A DNA stretch of 35,624 nt. It comes from Bradyrhizobium rifense (GTDB taxonomy: Bacteria; Pseudomonadota; Alphaproteobacteria; Rhizobiales; Xanthobacteraceae). Both the position numbers and the translations under genes were made by a program. The DNA is taken from assembly GCF_008123425.1 (NCBI RefSeq), contig NZ_VSSS01000035.1:1-35624 (forward strand), written 5' to 3'. Under the pieces are notes generated by a model, which had not been told where the DNA came from, made no database searches, and saw only the letters and a list, made by a program, of their open reading frames with translations. Below are positions 16,501 to 24,308 of the stretch, in pieces (the stretch's first letter is position 1; every line of letters begins with the position of its first letter).

Positions 16501-16640
16501 CCAAGGTGAACGTGGCCTTTGACTCTCAGACCGATATTCTGACGCTGACCGATGCGGATCATCATGCAATGACACTTCACCTCGCACCTGGATCCCTGGT
16601 CCCGCAGGTCCACGGCGCAGCGTCGGATTTTCTCGTTTAG
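13527..16640 (+). CDS. Seven-bladed PD40 propeller / VCBS / cadherin-like surface protein
   Basis: A 1,037-residue multidomain protein, probably secreted. Residues about 15-430 contain seven PD40/TolB-like repeats, each with FSPDGTK.AF (the last reads FSADGTK) and most with VKDLTTGAIT, enough for one closed propeller. A VCBS-like domain follows (LSVTEAKLTDNG... to TLTGIDDAPV). A cadherin-like domain comes next (SFAENGTGVAYHVAATDVDSPALTYSL to TVTDVND). The remaining 400 residues are Gly/Asn-rich beta-helix-like repeats. No Sec signal is evident, so type I secretion by a C-terminal signal is plausible, but no ABC/HlyD/TolC genes lie nearby. CGGAGG precedes the ATG at 13527. Cell-surface adhesion or glycan binding is inference. 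Confidence 0.87.
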   Translation: MPNSAPVFTADGGSDGSVTRVSTSTTGAQADGQSHQPVFSPDGTKVAFESYADNLVPGDTNGLPDVFVKDLTTGAITLVSTSASGVQGDSLSYQPVFSPDGTKLAFSSASDNLVPGDTNQGYDIFVKDLTTGAITRVSTSISGAQADGFQSTNPIFSPDGTKVAFYSDADNLVSGDTDHVRDIFVKDLTTGAITLVGASPYNGGDGSGGDQNGFTFAPSFSPDGTKIVFGSTTGGGAISNIYMKDLATGVTTLVSDSASGVHGNGGSYDPVFSPDGTKVAFYTFADNLVPGSSNIGIGNIVVKDLTTGVITLVSASADGTPQDNGEAQKPVFSPDGTKIAFYSFADNLVPGANGFDIYVKDLTTGAVTVVSTNASGTRANGNSQLPGFSADGTKLVFESSASNLVPGDSNGTSDIFVKDLGQLSVTEAKLTDNGAAHVSTSGAVFFTDADKTDTHTISVASQSGDLGTLTATIDDADGKVTWSYDVSHANIAPLAAGQTHTDTFTLTLDDGHGGSATQNITVTLTGIDDAPVIGSGPTASFAENGTGVAYHVAATDVDSPALTYSLSGTDAALFDVSAKGDVTFKSAPDFEAPKDANHDNVYDVTVAVSDGEKITTKNVAITVTDVNDTASGGVLIVTGSTGFTSIDRATISIGVTGNLHETGSTGVVSNSLISDLGSLNETQATLALANDMIFGGSLGVIVANGGAITFDNVHLDGISLDATSGGLIGSVAGSTNTFNNVTLNAGTVFDDSAGSVLNVSGLLNNGGKIELFNATKTVLTGDVVVIGNGEIKLDPGSLVLNSGAHHTLDLEGGTIDGAGTIGSGDHSLTLNIGFAGTLDANGSQPLEVNTGNSVTNNGLIEATHASLNFDDAVFNGFATIAADQGGAIDFRNGLTNGGGLVDVRAGSEVDVSGNLVNNGTVLDGGVLKVDHLSGTGTVYVNNATLAVTGNLSNNVVLAGTDSFVFGPGAKQTSGVIANYMPGSTLVLDGFDTKVNVAFDSQTDILTLTDADHHAMTLHLAPGSLVPQVHGAASDFLV

Positions 16641-16641
16641 C

Positions 16642-16710
16642 GAATTTTGGCCTTGCTTTGACCGCGGCCGCAAACCTTGGCGTGAAGAGCGCGGCGCCGC
16701 GCCAAAATTC
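16642..16710. terminator. Inverted repeat after the propeller gene
   Basis: GAATTTTGGC (16642-16651) and GCCAAAATTC (16701-16710) are perfect complements separated by 49 bases, which include a GC-rich GCGCGGCGCCGCGC stretch. It starts two bases after the stop codon. It could close a terminator-like structure, though there is no U-tract. Confidence 0.45.
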
Positions 16711-16814
16711 CAATATATTAGCCCCGTGCTCCCGGCACGCACCGCTCCTCCGGCCTAATCTCCTCCCGCCCGGCGGATGCGGTCCTCGTGCCGGGCGATG
16801 TTCGGATAGAGGCC

Positions 16815-17396
16815 ATGGACCAGCAAAAACTCGACAGGGCGATCGGTCGCCGATTGAAGATTCTGAGGACGCAGGCCGGCATGACCTTGAACGAACTCGC
16901 TAGCCGCTCCGGTGTCAGCCGGGCCATGATCGGGCGGGTGGAGCGGGCGCAGAGCAGTGCCACGGCGGCGCTGCTCAACAAGCTCTGTGCCGCGCTCGAC
17001 GTCTCGCTCAGCGACGTCGTCGCGCTCTCGGAGAAGCCGCCGGAGCGGCTGACGCGGCTGGCCGACCAGCCGCAATGGCGCGATCCCGACAGCGGCTACC
17101 GGCGGCGTCATGCCTCGCCGGCCGATGCGGCGAGCGGCATCGAGATCATCGTCGTCGACCTGCCGGCCGGTGCGCGCGTCGCCTACAGCCCCTGGGGCCG
17201 CAACGCCTTCACCCAGCAACTGCTGATGCTGGAGGGTGCGGTCTGCGTGCATATCGACGCCAAGGCGGTGCGGCTGCGTGACGGCGACTGCCTCGACTTC
17301 GACGTGATGCGCTCGGTGACCTTCGAGAACGAAACCAAGCAGGATGCGCGCTACGTCATCATCACGCGGCGCGGCACGTCATACGGGAAGATGTGA
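16815..17396 (+). CDS. XRE-family regulator with C-terminal cupin domain
   Basis: A 193-residue transcription factor. Residues about 8-62 form an XRE helix-turn-helix (RLKILRTQAGMTLNELASRSGVSRAMIGRVERAQSSATAALLNKLCAALDVS). Residues about 100-190 form a small cupin barrel (PAGARVAYSPWG, LLMLEGAVCVHI, RDGDCLDFD). Such proteins sense small molecules and often control metabolic or acetyltransferase genes. AGAGG closely precedes the ATG at 16815; a GTG nine codons upstream is possible. Its stop overlaps the next gene's ATG by one base (TGATG). Confidence 0.92.
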   Translation: MDQQKLDRAIGRRLKILRTQAGMTLNELASRSGVSRAMIGRVERAQSSATAALLNKLCAALDVSLSDVVALSEKPPERLTRLADQPQWRDPDSGYRRRHASPADAASGIEIIVVDLPAGARVAYSPWGRNAFTQQLLMLEGAVCVHIDAKAVRLRDGDCLDFDVMRSVTFENETKQDARYVIITRRGTSYGKM

Positions 17397-17908
17397 TGCC
17401 GCTGATCGTACGGGACGCCACGCTGGAGGATGCCGCGGATATCCTCGCCATCTACAATTTCGCCGCGATCAACACCACGGCGGTGTGGACCGACGGCCCG
17501 GCCGATCTCGACTCGCGCCGCGACTGGATCCGCGCACGGCAGCAGGCGGGCTATCCCGTTCTGGTCGCGATGAAGGGCAGGGACGTCGTCGGCTTCGCCT
17601 CGTTCGGCGATTTCCGTCCCTTTCCCGGCTATCGCCACACCGTGGAGAACTCGGTCTATGTCGACGAGCGGCATCATCGCGCAGGCATCGGCCGCAGCTT
17701 GGTGGCCGCGCTGATCGAGCGCGCAACGAGCCTGAACAAGCATGCCATGATCGCCGGGATCGATGCCGCCAACGCCGGCTCGATCGGCCTGCACGCCTCG
17801 CTCGGCTTCATCGAGGTTGCCCGCATGCCGGAGGTCGGCTGCAAGTTCGGCCGCTGGCTCGATCTCGTCTTCATGCAGAAGCAGCTTGCGAGCAACGTAA
17901 AGCCATGA
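17396..17908 (+). CDS. GNAT N-acetyltransferase, phosphinothricin acetyltransferase-like
   Basis: A 170-residue GNAT enzyme. It begins MPLIVRDATLEDAADILAIYN and shows TAVWTD, VENSVYVDERHHRAGIGRSLVAALI (acetyl-CoA loop R-A-G-I-G) and HASLGFIEVARMPEVGCKFGRWLDLVFMQ. The pattern matches the PAT/bar and methionine-sulfoximine acetyltransferase group, which acetylate toxic glutamate analogues or amino acids. The exact substrate is uncertain. It is translationally coupled at both ends: TGATG with the XRE-cupin regulator and ATGA with the next GNAT gene. Confidence 0.92.
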   Translation: MPLIVRDATLEDAADILAIYNFAAINTTAVWTDGPADLDSRRDWIRARQQAGYPVLVAMKGRDVVGFASFGDFRPFPGYRHTVENSVYVDERHHRAGIGRSLVAALIERATSLNKHAMIAGIDAANAGSIGLHASLGFIEVARMPEVGCKFGRWLDLVFMQKQLASNVKP

Positions 17909-18375
17909 CCATGCAGATCCGCACCGGCGACACCTTCGATCCGCGCGTTGTCGCGCTGCTCGACCATCACGTCACCGCGGCGCGGGCGCAGACTGCCCCT
18001 GGCAGTGCGCATGCGCTCGATCTCGCAGGGCTCCGTGCGAGTGATGTCGCGTTCTGGACCGGTTGGGACGGCGAGACGCTGGTCGCGACCGGCGCGCTGA
18101 AGACGCTGTCCGCCGACCACGGCGAGGTGAAGTCGATGCACACGGTCCAGACCACGCGCCGCCGCGGCTTTGGCGGTCTGATGCTCCGCCACATCATCGC
18201 CGAGGCGCGCAAGCGCGACATCATGCGCCTGAGCCTCGAGACCGGCTCGTGGGACTATTTCAAGCCGGCGCACGCGCTCTATCAAGCGCACGGCTTCGTG
18301 CTGTGCGGCCCGTTCGAGGGCTACGCCGAGGACTCCAACAGCCTGTTTCTGACACTCGATTTGAGCGGCCACTAA
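17905..18375 (+). CDS. GNAT-family N-acetyltransferase
   Basis: A 156-residue acetyltransferase. Visible features are LVATGALKTL (strand 4 region), EVKSMHTVQTTRRRGFGGLMLRHIIAEARKR (acetyl-CoA loop R-R-G-F-G-G) and YFKPAHALYQAHGFVLCGPF. The ending EDSNSLFLTLDL is typical of a small GNAT subgroup annotated only as N-acetyltransferase. The ATG at 17905 overlaps the preceding stop (ATGA); a second ATG lies two codons in. It is the last gene of the three-gene XRE-GNAT-GNAT unit. Confidence 0.9.
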   Translation: MTMQIRTGDTFDPRVVALLDHHVTAARAQTAPGSAHALDLAGLRASDVAFWTGWDGETLVATGALKTLSADHGEVKSMHTVQTTRRRGFGGLMLRHIIAEARKRDIMRLSLETGSWDYFKPAHALYQAHGFVLCGPFEGYAEDSNSLFLTLDLSGH

Positions 18376-18413
18376 AGCCGGCCGCAACCGGGGCTCGAAA
18401 AGATCGTCTTGCC

Positions 18414-18440
18414 CCTCAAAATGAGTTGCGTACCTCAAAA
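18414..18440 (+). promoter_or_regulatory. Direct repeat CCTCAAAA upstream of the LacI-type gene
   Basis: CCTCAAAA occurs at 18414-18421 and 18433-18440, two helical turns apart, 22 bases before the regulator's start. It could be part of the promoter or an autoregulatory site. LacI operators are usually palindromic, so this assignment is weak. Confidence 0.25.
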
Positions 18441-18461
18441 CACCTCTGCTAGCCTTCAGGC

Positions 18462-19505
18462 ATGGCCGTAGAGACCGTCTCCGCCGCGCTGACGCTAAAG
18501 GACATCGCCCGCGAGGCCGGTGTCAGCCTGGCGACGGTCGATCGCGTCCTGCATAATCGCCCCGGCGTTCGGCCGGACACGGTCCGGCGCGTCCAGGAGA
18601 CGATCGCGCGCAATGCCTTTCACCCGCATGTGGCTGCCGCCGAGCTCGCCCGCGGCCGCGCCCGCCGGTTTGCCTTTGTCATGCCGACCGGGGCGAACCC
18701 GTTCATGCAGCAGATCGAGGCCTATCTCGGCGAGATGTCGGCCTGGCTCTCGGCCCGCCGTCTCAGCGTCGAGCTGATCAATACGGACGTGTTCGATCCG
18801 TCCGTGCTCGCGGCGTCGCTCGAAACGCTCTCGGGCGACTATGACGGCGTTGCCGTGGTGGCGCTGGATCATCCCGGCGTTCGCGCTGCGATCAACGATC
18901 TCGTCGATGCCGGCACCAAGGTGGTGACGCTGGTCTCGGACGTGCCGTCGTCGCGCCGCCACCATTATGTCGGCATCGACAACATCGCGGCGGGCCGCAC
19001 CGCCGGCGCGCTGGTCGGGCGGCTGGTCGGCGAAAAGCCCGGCAAGGTCGCCATCATCGCGGGATCGCAGGGCCTGCGCGACCATGCCGAGCGCATTTTT
19101 GGCTTCAATCAGGTGATGGCGTCGGAGTTTTCGCGCCTCGACATCCTGCCTCTGCTCGAGGGGCGCGACGACGACGACCGCTCCGAGCAGCTGATATCGC
19201 GGTTGCTCGACAAGCATCCTGACATCATCAGCCTCTACAATGTCGGCGCCGGCACGCAAGGCGTGGCCAAGGCCCTGACCGAGGCTGGCCGCGAGAAGCA
19301 GATCGTGTTCATCGCCCACGATCTCACCGCGATGACGCGAAGGCTGCTGCTGCAGGGCACGCTGGATGTCGCGATCTCGCAGAACCCGGGGCACGAGGCG
19401 CGCGCCGCCGTGCGCGTGCTGCTGTCGCTTGCGCGTAACGAGCCGATCTTGAGCGAACAGGAGAATATCCGCATCGACATCCTGATGCGGGACAATCTGC
19501 CGTAG
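18462..19505 (+). CDS. LacI-family regulator of the sugar cluster
   Basis: A 347-residue LacI/GalR regulator. Residues about 10-60 form the DNA-binding headpiece (LTLKDIAREAGVSLATVDRVLHNRPGVRPDT), with the hinge helix in AAELARGRARR. The rest is a periplasmic-binding-protein-like sugar sensor (FVMPTGANPFMQQIEAYLGEM, VVALDHPGVRAAINDLVDAG, GIDNIAAGRTAGALVG, GSQGLRDHAERIFGF). It lies first in a co-directional run of sugar genes and probably represses them until a pentose or related sugar binds. Two CCTCAAAA direct repeats 19 bases apart lie at 18414 and 18433 just upstream. Confidence 0.92.
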   Translation: MAVETVSAALTLKDIAREAGVSLATVDRVLHNRPGVRPDTVRRVQETIARNAFHPHVAAAELARGRARRFAFVMPTGANPFMQQIEAYLGEMSAWLSARRLSVELINTDVFDPSVLAASLETLSGDYDGVAVVALDHPGVRAAINDLVDAGTKVVTLVSDVPSSRRHHYVGIDNIAAGRTAGALVGRLVGEKPGKVAIIAGSQGLRDHAERIFGFNQVMASEFSRLDILPLLEGRDDDDRSEQLISRLLDKHPDIISLYNVGAGTQGVAKALTEAGREKQIVFIAHDLTAMTRRLLLQGTLDVAISQNPGHEARAAVRVLLSLARNEPILSEQENIRIDILMRDNLP

Positions 19506-19513
19506 CCGCAAGG

Positions 19514-19576
19514 CGCGGTGCTTTGTGTTTTGGAGTGAGTGACTGCGGAAAGCGCGACGTCAGTTCGTGCACCGCG
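19514..19576 (+). promoter_or_regulatory. Spaced inverted repeat between lacI-type gene and xylB
   Basis: CGCGGTGC (19514-19521) and GCACCGCG (19569-19576) are perfect complements 47 bases apart in the 95-bp leader of xylB. They may close a leader hairpin or be two regulator half-sites. Neither can be decided from sequence alone. Confidence 0.3.
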
Positions 19577-19600
19577 TCAAGCGTTAAGGGAGGGACGAGT

Positions 19601-21055
19601 TTGTATCTCGGATTGGACATCGGCACGTCCGGTGTGAAGGCGGTGCTCGTGAGCGAAGCCGGCGCGGTTGTCGCGACGGCATCGCGCGAGCTTGCGCTGT
19701 CGCATCCGCAGCCGCTGTGGTCCGAGCAGGATCCCGATTCCTGGGTCGATGCGGCGATCGGTGCGGTCGATGATCTCGCCGCCACGCATCCGCGTGATGT
19801 TGCTGGCGTGCGCGGCATCGGGCTGTCAGGCCAGATGCATGGCGCGACGCTGCTCGGTTCGGACGGGCGCCCGCTGCGGCCTGCGATCCTCTGGAACGAT
19901 GGTCGCTCGCACGCCGAATGCATCGAGCTCGAGCGCCGCTGCCCCTCGCTGCACGTCATCGCCGGCAATCTGGCGATGCCCGGCTTCACCGCGCCAAAAT
20001 TGCTCTGGGTCGCCCACCACGAGCCAGGCATCTTCGAACGCGTCGCAAAAGTGCTGCTGCCAAAGGCCTATGTCCGCTATCGCCTCACCGGCGAGATGGT
20101 CGAGGACATGTCGGACGCCGCTGGTACGTTGTGGCTCGATGTCGGCCGGCGCAGCTGGTCGGCGGAGCTGCTACATGCCACCGGACTCGATCTGCATCAC
20201 ATGCCGCGCCTTGTCGAGGGCAGCGAGGTGAGCGCTGTGCTCGCGGGCGAATTCGCGCAGCGCTGGGGCATGGTGAAGGACGTCGTGGTCGCCGGCGGCG
20301 CCGGTGACAATGCCGCGAGCGCGATCGGGCTCGGCGCGATCGCGCCCGGCGATGCGTTTTTGTCGTTGGGAACCTCAGGTGTGGTGTTCCGCGTCACCGA
20401 TCGCTTTGCGCCCGCGCCCGCCTCGGCGGTGCATGCATTCTGTCACGCGCTGCCGGGTCTCTGGCACCAGATGGGCGTGATGCTGTCGGCAGCGGCCTCG
20501 CTCGCCTGGCTCGCCGGTGTGATGGAGACGCCCACAGCGGCGCTACTCGAGCCGCTTGGCGAGTGTGTCGAGGGGCCGAGCCCTATCAAATTTCTGCCCT
20601 ATCTCGACGGCGAGCGCACACCGCACAACGACGCCGCCGCGAGCGGTGCCTTCGTGGGGCTGCGCGCTGCGACCGGCCGCAGCCAGATCGTCCAGGCCGT
20701 GCTTGAAGGCGTCGCCTTCGCCGCGCGCGACAATCTCGCGGCGCTGAGCGCGGCGGGCGGCGCGATCACTGAAGTCGATCTCGTTGGCGGCGGCTCGCGC
20801 TCGCCGCTCTGGGCGCAGATCTGCGCCGACGTGCTCGGCATTGCCGTGCACCGCGTCGAGGAGGGCGAGGTCGGCGCCGCGCTCGGCGCTGCGCGGCTCG
20901 GTCGGCTGGCTGCCACCGGCGAGGCCCCCGCGCAAATCTGCACCCGGCCGCGACGGCTCGCCAGTTTCGTGCCCCGCGCCTCCGCAGCGTCCGCCTATGA
21001 CGAGGCCTATCGCCACTGGCGCGCGCTTTACCCCGCATTGAAGGAGAGTCTTTAA
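19601..21055 (+). CDS. xylB: Xylulokinase
   Basis: A 484-residue FGGY-family sugar kinase phosphorylating D-xylulose to xylulose-5-phosphate. Motifs are YLGLDIGTSGVKAVL (phosphate loop), GIGLSGQMHGATLL, AILWNDGRSH, VVAGGAGDNAASAIGLG, LSLGTSGVVF, FLPYLDGERTPHNDAAASGAFVGL and VDLVGGGSRSPLWAQICADVLG. The start is TTG at 19601, placed six bases after GGGAGGG; the protein then opens directly with the kinase phosphate loop. It abuts xylA with no gap. Confidence 0.94.
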   Translation: MYLGLDIGTSGVKAVLVSEAGAVVATASRELALSHPQPLWSEQDPDSWVDAAIGAVDDLAATHPRDVAGVRGIGLSGQMHGATLLGSDGRPLRPAILWNDGRSHAECIELERRCPSLHVIAGNLAMPGFTAPKLLWVAHHEPGIFERVAKVLLPKAYVRYRLTGEMVEDMSDAAGTLWLDVGRRSWSAELLHATGLDLHHMPRLVEGSEVSAVLAGEFAQRWGMVKDVVVAGGAGDNAASAIGLGAIAPGDAFLSLGTSGVVFRVTDRFAPAPASAVHAFCHALPGLWHQMGVMLSAAASLAWLAGVMETPTAALLEPLGECVEGPSPIKFLPYLDGERTPHNDAAASGAFVGLRAATGRSQIVQAVLEGVAFAARDNLAALSAAGGAITEVDLVGGGSRSPLWAQICADVLGIAVHRVEEGEVGAALGAARLGRLAATGEAPAQICTRPRRLASFVPRASAASAYDEAYRHWRALYPALKESL

Positions 21056-22378
21056 GTGAACGCGTCAGCCAAATTCTTCGATGCAAGCACGCCTGTGGCC
21101 TTCGCTGGCAAGGATACGGGAAATACGCCCACCTTCCGCTGGTACGACAAGGACCGCATGGTTCACGGCCGCAGGCTGGAGGACCATCTGCGCTTCGCCG
21201 TCTGCTACTGGCATTCGTTCTGCTGGCCAGGTGCCGATCCCTTCGGCGGCGAGACGTTTCTGCGGCCGTGGCACCACGGCTCTGATCCGATGGCGATGGC
21301 GCGCGCCAAGGCCGACGTCGCCTTCGAGCTGTTCCGCCTGCTGGATGTGCCCTTCTTCACCTTCCACGACGTCGATGCGGCGCCCGAAGGCGCCTCGCTC
21401 AGCGAATCCGTCGCCAATCTCAACGCGATCGCCGATCTGTTCGAAGCGAAGATGGCCACGGCAAAAGTCCGCCTGCTCTGGGGCACCGCAAACCTGTTCA
21501 CGCATCGCCGCTACATGGCGGGTGCCGCGACCAATCCGGACCCGGAGATTTTCACCTATGCCGCCGGCCAGGTCCGCGCCGCGCTGGAGGTGACGCACCG
21601 GCTCGGCGGCCAGAACTATGTGCTGTGGGGCGGCCGCGAGGGCTACGAGACGCTGCTCAACACCGATCTCAAGCGCGAGCTCGATCAGCTCGGCCGCTTC
21701 GTCTCGCTCGTGGTCGAGCACAAGCACAAGATCGGCTTCAAGGGCCCGATCCTGATTGAGCCGAAGCCGAAGGAGCCGACCAAGCATCAATATGATTTCG
21801 ACGTCGCCACCTGCTACGGCTTCCTCGCGCGCTACGATCTGCTCAAGGACGTCAAGCTCAACATCGAGCAGAACCACGCCATCCTCGCAGGCCATTCCTT
21901 CCATCACGAGGTCGCGCTCGCCGAGGCGCTCGGCGTGTTCGGCTCGCTCGATATCAACCGCGGCGACGATCTGCTCGGCTGGGACACCGACCAGTTCGCG
22001 ATGAATGTGGGTGAGCTGGCGCTGGTGTTCCACGAGATCCTGAACCGCGGCGGCTTCACCTCGGGCGGGCTCAATTTCGACGCCAAGATCCGCCGTCAGT
22101 CGATCGATCCCGACGATCTCATTCATGCCCATGTCGGCTCGATGGACGCCTGCGCGCGGGCCTTCCTCGCTGCCGCCGACATGCTCGATGCCGGGGCACT
22201 CACAACGCCGCTCGCCGACCGCTACGGTGGATGGGCGGGAGCCGAGGGCCGTGCCATTCTCGGCGGGCAGCGTTCGCTCGCCGATCTCTCCGATCGCGCA
22301 CTGGGTCCTGGCTTCGACCCGCAGCCACGCTCGGGACGGCAGGAATATCTGGAATCTCTCGTTAACCGCTACGTTTGA
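21056..22378 (+). CDS. xylA: Xylose isomerase
   Basis: A 440-residue class II xylose isomerase converting D-xylose to D-xylulose. Active-site and metal-binding segments are FHDVDAAPEG (catalytic His), LLWGTANLFTHRRYMAGAATNPD, YVLWGGREGYETLLNTD, LIEPKPKEPTKHQYDFD, NIEQNHAILAGHSFHHE and GSLDINRGDDLLGWDTDQF. The start is GTG at 21056, immediately after the xylB stop, with AAGGAGAG at 21041-21048. The order xylB-xylA, then transport genes, indicates one transcript. Confidence 0.96.
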   Translation: MNASAKFFDASTPVAFAGKDTGNTPTFRWYDKDRMVHGRRLEDHLRFAVCYWHSFCWPGADPFGGETFLRPWHHGSDPMAMARAKADVAFELFRLLDVPFFTFHDVDAAPEGASLSESVANLNAIADLFEAKMATAKVRLLWGTANLFTHRRYMAGAATNPDPEIFTYAAGQVRAALEVTHRLGGQNYVLWGGREGYETLLNTDLKRELDQLGRFVSLVVEHKHKIGFKGPILIEPKPKEPTKHQYDFDVATCYGFLARYDLLKDVKLNIEQNHAILAGHSFHHEVALAEALGVFGSLDINRGDDLLGWDTDQFAMNVGELALVFHEILNRGGFTSGGLNFDAKIRRQSIDPDDLIHAHVGSMDACARAFLAAADMLDAGALTTPLADRYGGWAGAEGRAILGGQRSLADLSDRALGPGFDPQPRSGRQEYLESLVNRYV

Positions 22379-22386
22379 GGTCGCTG

Positions 22387-23145
22387 ATGGCAAGTGCTGA
22401 CACAACACCGGTCCTCGAACTCTCCGGCATCGGCAAGGAGTTCGGCGCCATCCGCGCGCTGCATGATGTCGATATGCATGTCCACCCGGGCGAAGTGGTC
22501 GGCCTGATGGGCGACAACGGCGCCGGCAAATCGACCCTGGTCAAGATCATCGCCGGCAATTTCCGCCCCAGCCACGGCGAAATCCGCTTCGGCGGCAGCG
22601 CGGTCCATTTCAACCGGCCCATCGATGCACGCGGGGTCGGGATCGAGGTCGTCTATCAGGACCTCGCACTGGCCGACAATCTGACTGCCGCCGCCAACGT
22701 ATTTCTCGGCCGCGAGCTGAAGCGCAAATTCGGGCCCATCGCTTTGCTTGATCACAAGGCCATGGCGTCGCGTGCGCTTGAGCTGTTCGGCGAGCTGCGC
22801 TCGGAGACGCGCCCCGACGATCTCGTCAAGCAGATGTCCGGCGGCCAGCGCCAGGCGGTCGCGATCGCGCGGACGCGTCTCTCCAATGCAAGGCTGGTGA
22901 TGATGGACGAGCCGACCGCCGCGATCTCGGTCCGTCAGGTCGAGCAGGTATTGGGCCTGATTCACCGCCTGAAAGAGCAGGGCGTCGCCGTGATGCTGAT
23001 CTCGCACCGCATGCCGGACGTGTTCGCGGTGTGCGATCGCGTCATCGTCATGCGCCGCGGCGAGAAGCGGGCCGACAAGCCGATCCACGAGACCTCGCCC
23101 GAGGAAGTCACCGCCCTCATCACCGGCGCGAAGGAGGCGGCGTAA
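22387..23145 (+). CDS. Sugar ABC transporter ATP-binding protein
   Basis: A 252-residue single-domain ATPase of the carbohydrate-uptake type (FrcA-like). Walker A is GDNGAGKST (residues 42-50), the Q loop is VVYQDLALADNLT, the signature is SGGQRQ (151-156), Walker B is LVMMDEPTAA and the switch His is LISHRM. Classical XylG or RbsA proteins carry two ATPase domains in about 500 residues, so this one must act as a homodimer. GAGG precedes the ATG at 22387. Its stop overlaps the permease start by one base (TAATG). Confidence 0.94.
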   Translation: MASADTTPVLELSGIGKEFGAIRALHDVDMHVHPGEVVGLMGDNGAGKSTLVKIIAGNFRPSHGEIRFGGSAVHFNRPIDARGVGIEVVYQDLALADNLTAAANVFLGRELKRKFGPIALLDHKAMASRALELFGELRSETRPDDLVKQMSGGQRQAVAIARTRLSNARLVMMDEPTAAISVRQVEQVLGLIHRLKEQGVAVMLISHRMPDVFAVCDRVIVMRRGEKRADKPIHETSPEEVTALITGAKEAA

Positions 23146-24215
23146 TGGCCATGCCCTTGGAATCCCCGATCACCTTCTCGAACGTCAGCAAGGTCAAATG
23201 GTGGCGGCGCGGCATCTTCGCCTCCCAGACCGGCTACGTCCTGCTGGCGCTCCTGGTGCTGATGGTCGTGATGCATTTTGCCAGCCCCTATTTCTTCACC
23301 GAGGGCAATATGCAGAACGTGGCGAAGAACTTCTCCTTCATCGCCATCGCCACGCTCGGAATCACTTTCGTCATCATCACCGGCGGCATCGATCTCTCCG
23401 TCGGCTCGATGATGTGTTTTTCTGCGATGATCACCTCCATGGTCATGGTCGAGCTGTCGGCGCCCGGATTGGCGTTCGTCCATTTGGCCGCCGACGGCAA
23501 GACCGTCGTCGCCAATGTGCCCGGATTGATCTTCGTGATCTCGGTGCTTGCGGGGCTGTGCGCTGCGTTGATCGTCGGGCTCGTCAACGGCTTCTGCATT
23601 GCGGTGCTCGGGCTGTCGCCCTTCGTCACCACGCTCGGCATGCTCTCGATCGTGCGTGGGCTCGCCTATGTCGTCTCGAACGGCCGCGGCAGCTTTCCCG
23701 GCGGCCCGGACGCCGATTATTTCTATGCGCTGACATCGGGTGACGTGCTCGGTGTGCCCGCTCCCTTCATCTACCTGATGATACTCGCAGCCGTGATGGC
23801 GGTCGTGCTGCATCACACCAGTTTCGGCCGCCACGTCTTCGCGCTCGGCGGCAACGAGAAAGCGGCGGAGTTGACCGGCATCCCGGTCGTGCGGGTGAAG
23901 ATCGAGGTCTACGTGATCTGCGCGCTCGCCGCGGGTCTCCAGGGCATCATCATCTCCGGTTGGCTCGGCTCGGCGCCGGCCAACATGGCGACCTCCTACG
24001 AGCTCAACGTGATTGCGGCCGCCGTGATCGGTGGCGCCAATCTGGCCGGCGGCATCGGCGGTCCGCTCGGTGCCATCGTCGGCTGTGTGTTGCTCGAGGT
24101 GATCCGCAACGGCCTCGTGCTCGCGCAGGTCAACTCCTACTGGCAGCAGACGCTGGTCGGCGTGATCATCATCCTTGCCGTGCTGGTCGACCGCATCCGC
24201 TCGCGCATGACTTAA
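23145..24215 (+). CDS. Sugar ABC transporter permease
   Basis: A 356-residue inner-membrane protein of the RbsC/XylH/FrcB permease family with eight to ten hydrophobic segments. Characteristic stretches are GITFVIITGGIDLSVGSMM, LGLSPFVTTLGMLSIVRGLAYVVSNGR, HTSFGRHVFALGGNEKAAELTGIPV (cytoplasmic coupling region) and VIGGANLAGGIGGPLGAIVG. It pairs with the ATPase encoded just upstream (1-base overlap) and the binding protein downstream. Confidence 0.95.
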   Translation: MAMPLESPITFSNVSKVKWWRRGIFASQTGYVLLALLVLMVVMHFASPYFFTEGNMQNVAKNFSFIAIATLGITFVIITGGIDLSVGSMMCFSAMITSMVMVELSAPGLAFVHLAADGKTVVANVPGLIFVISVLAGLCAALIVGLVNGFCIAVLGLSPFVTTLGMLSIVRGLAYVVSNGRGSFPGGPDADYFYALTSGDVLGVPAPFIYLMILAAVMAVVLHHTSFGRHVFALGGNEKAAELTGIPVVRVKIEVYVICALAAGLQGIIISGWLGSAPANMATSYELNVIAAAVIGGANLAGGIGGPLGAIVGCVLLEVIRNGLVLAQVNSYWQQTLVGVIIILAVLVDRIRSRMT

Positions 24216-24308
24216 CCAGTTACTCCGGAAGGACAACGAAACATCGTCTATCCGCCTGCCGGGGCATCACATCACAAATGGATAGGCAACAAAGTGTGGA
24301 GGGAAGAA

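Noticed and set aside
12648..16640. Genomic island inserted at tRNA-Gly
   Set aside because: No integrase, no direct repeat of the tRNA 3' end was found, and rpiB sits directly after the tRNA. The relic at 13192 shows rearrangement but not site-specific integration.
21065..22408. 447-codon minus-strand frame opposite xylA
   Set aside because: Antisense shadow of a textbook xylose isomerase; no ribosome-binding site or domain.
22962..24236. 424-codon minus-strand frame opposite the permease
   Set aside because: Extreme Asp/His/Arg content, complementary to membrane-protein codons; not a gene.
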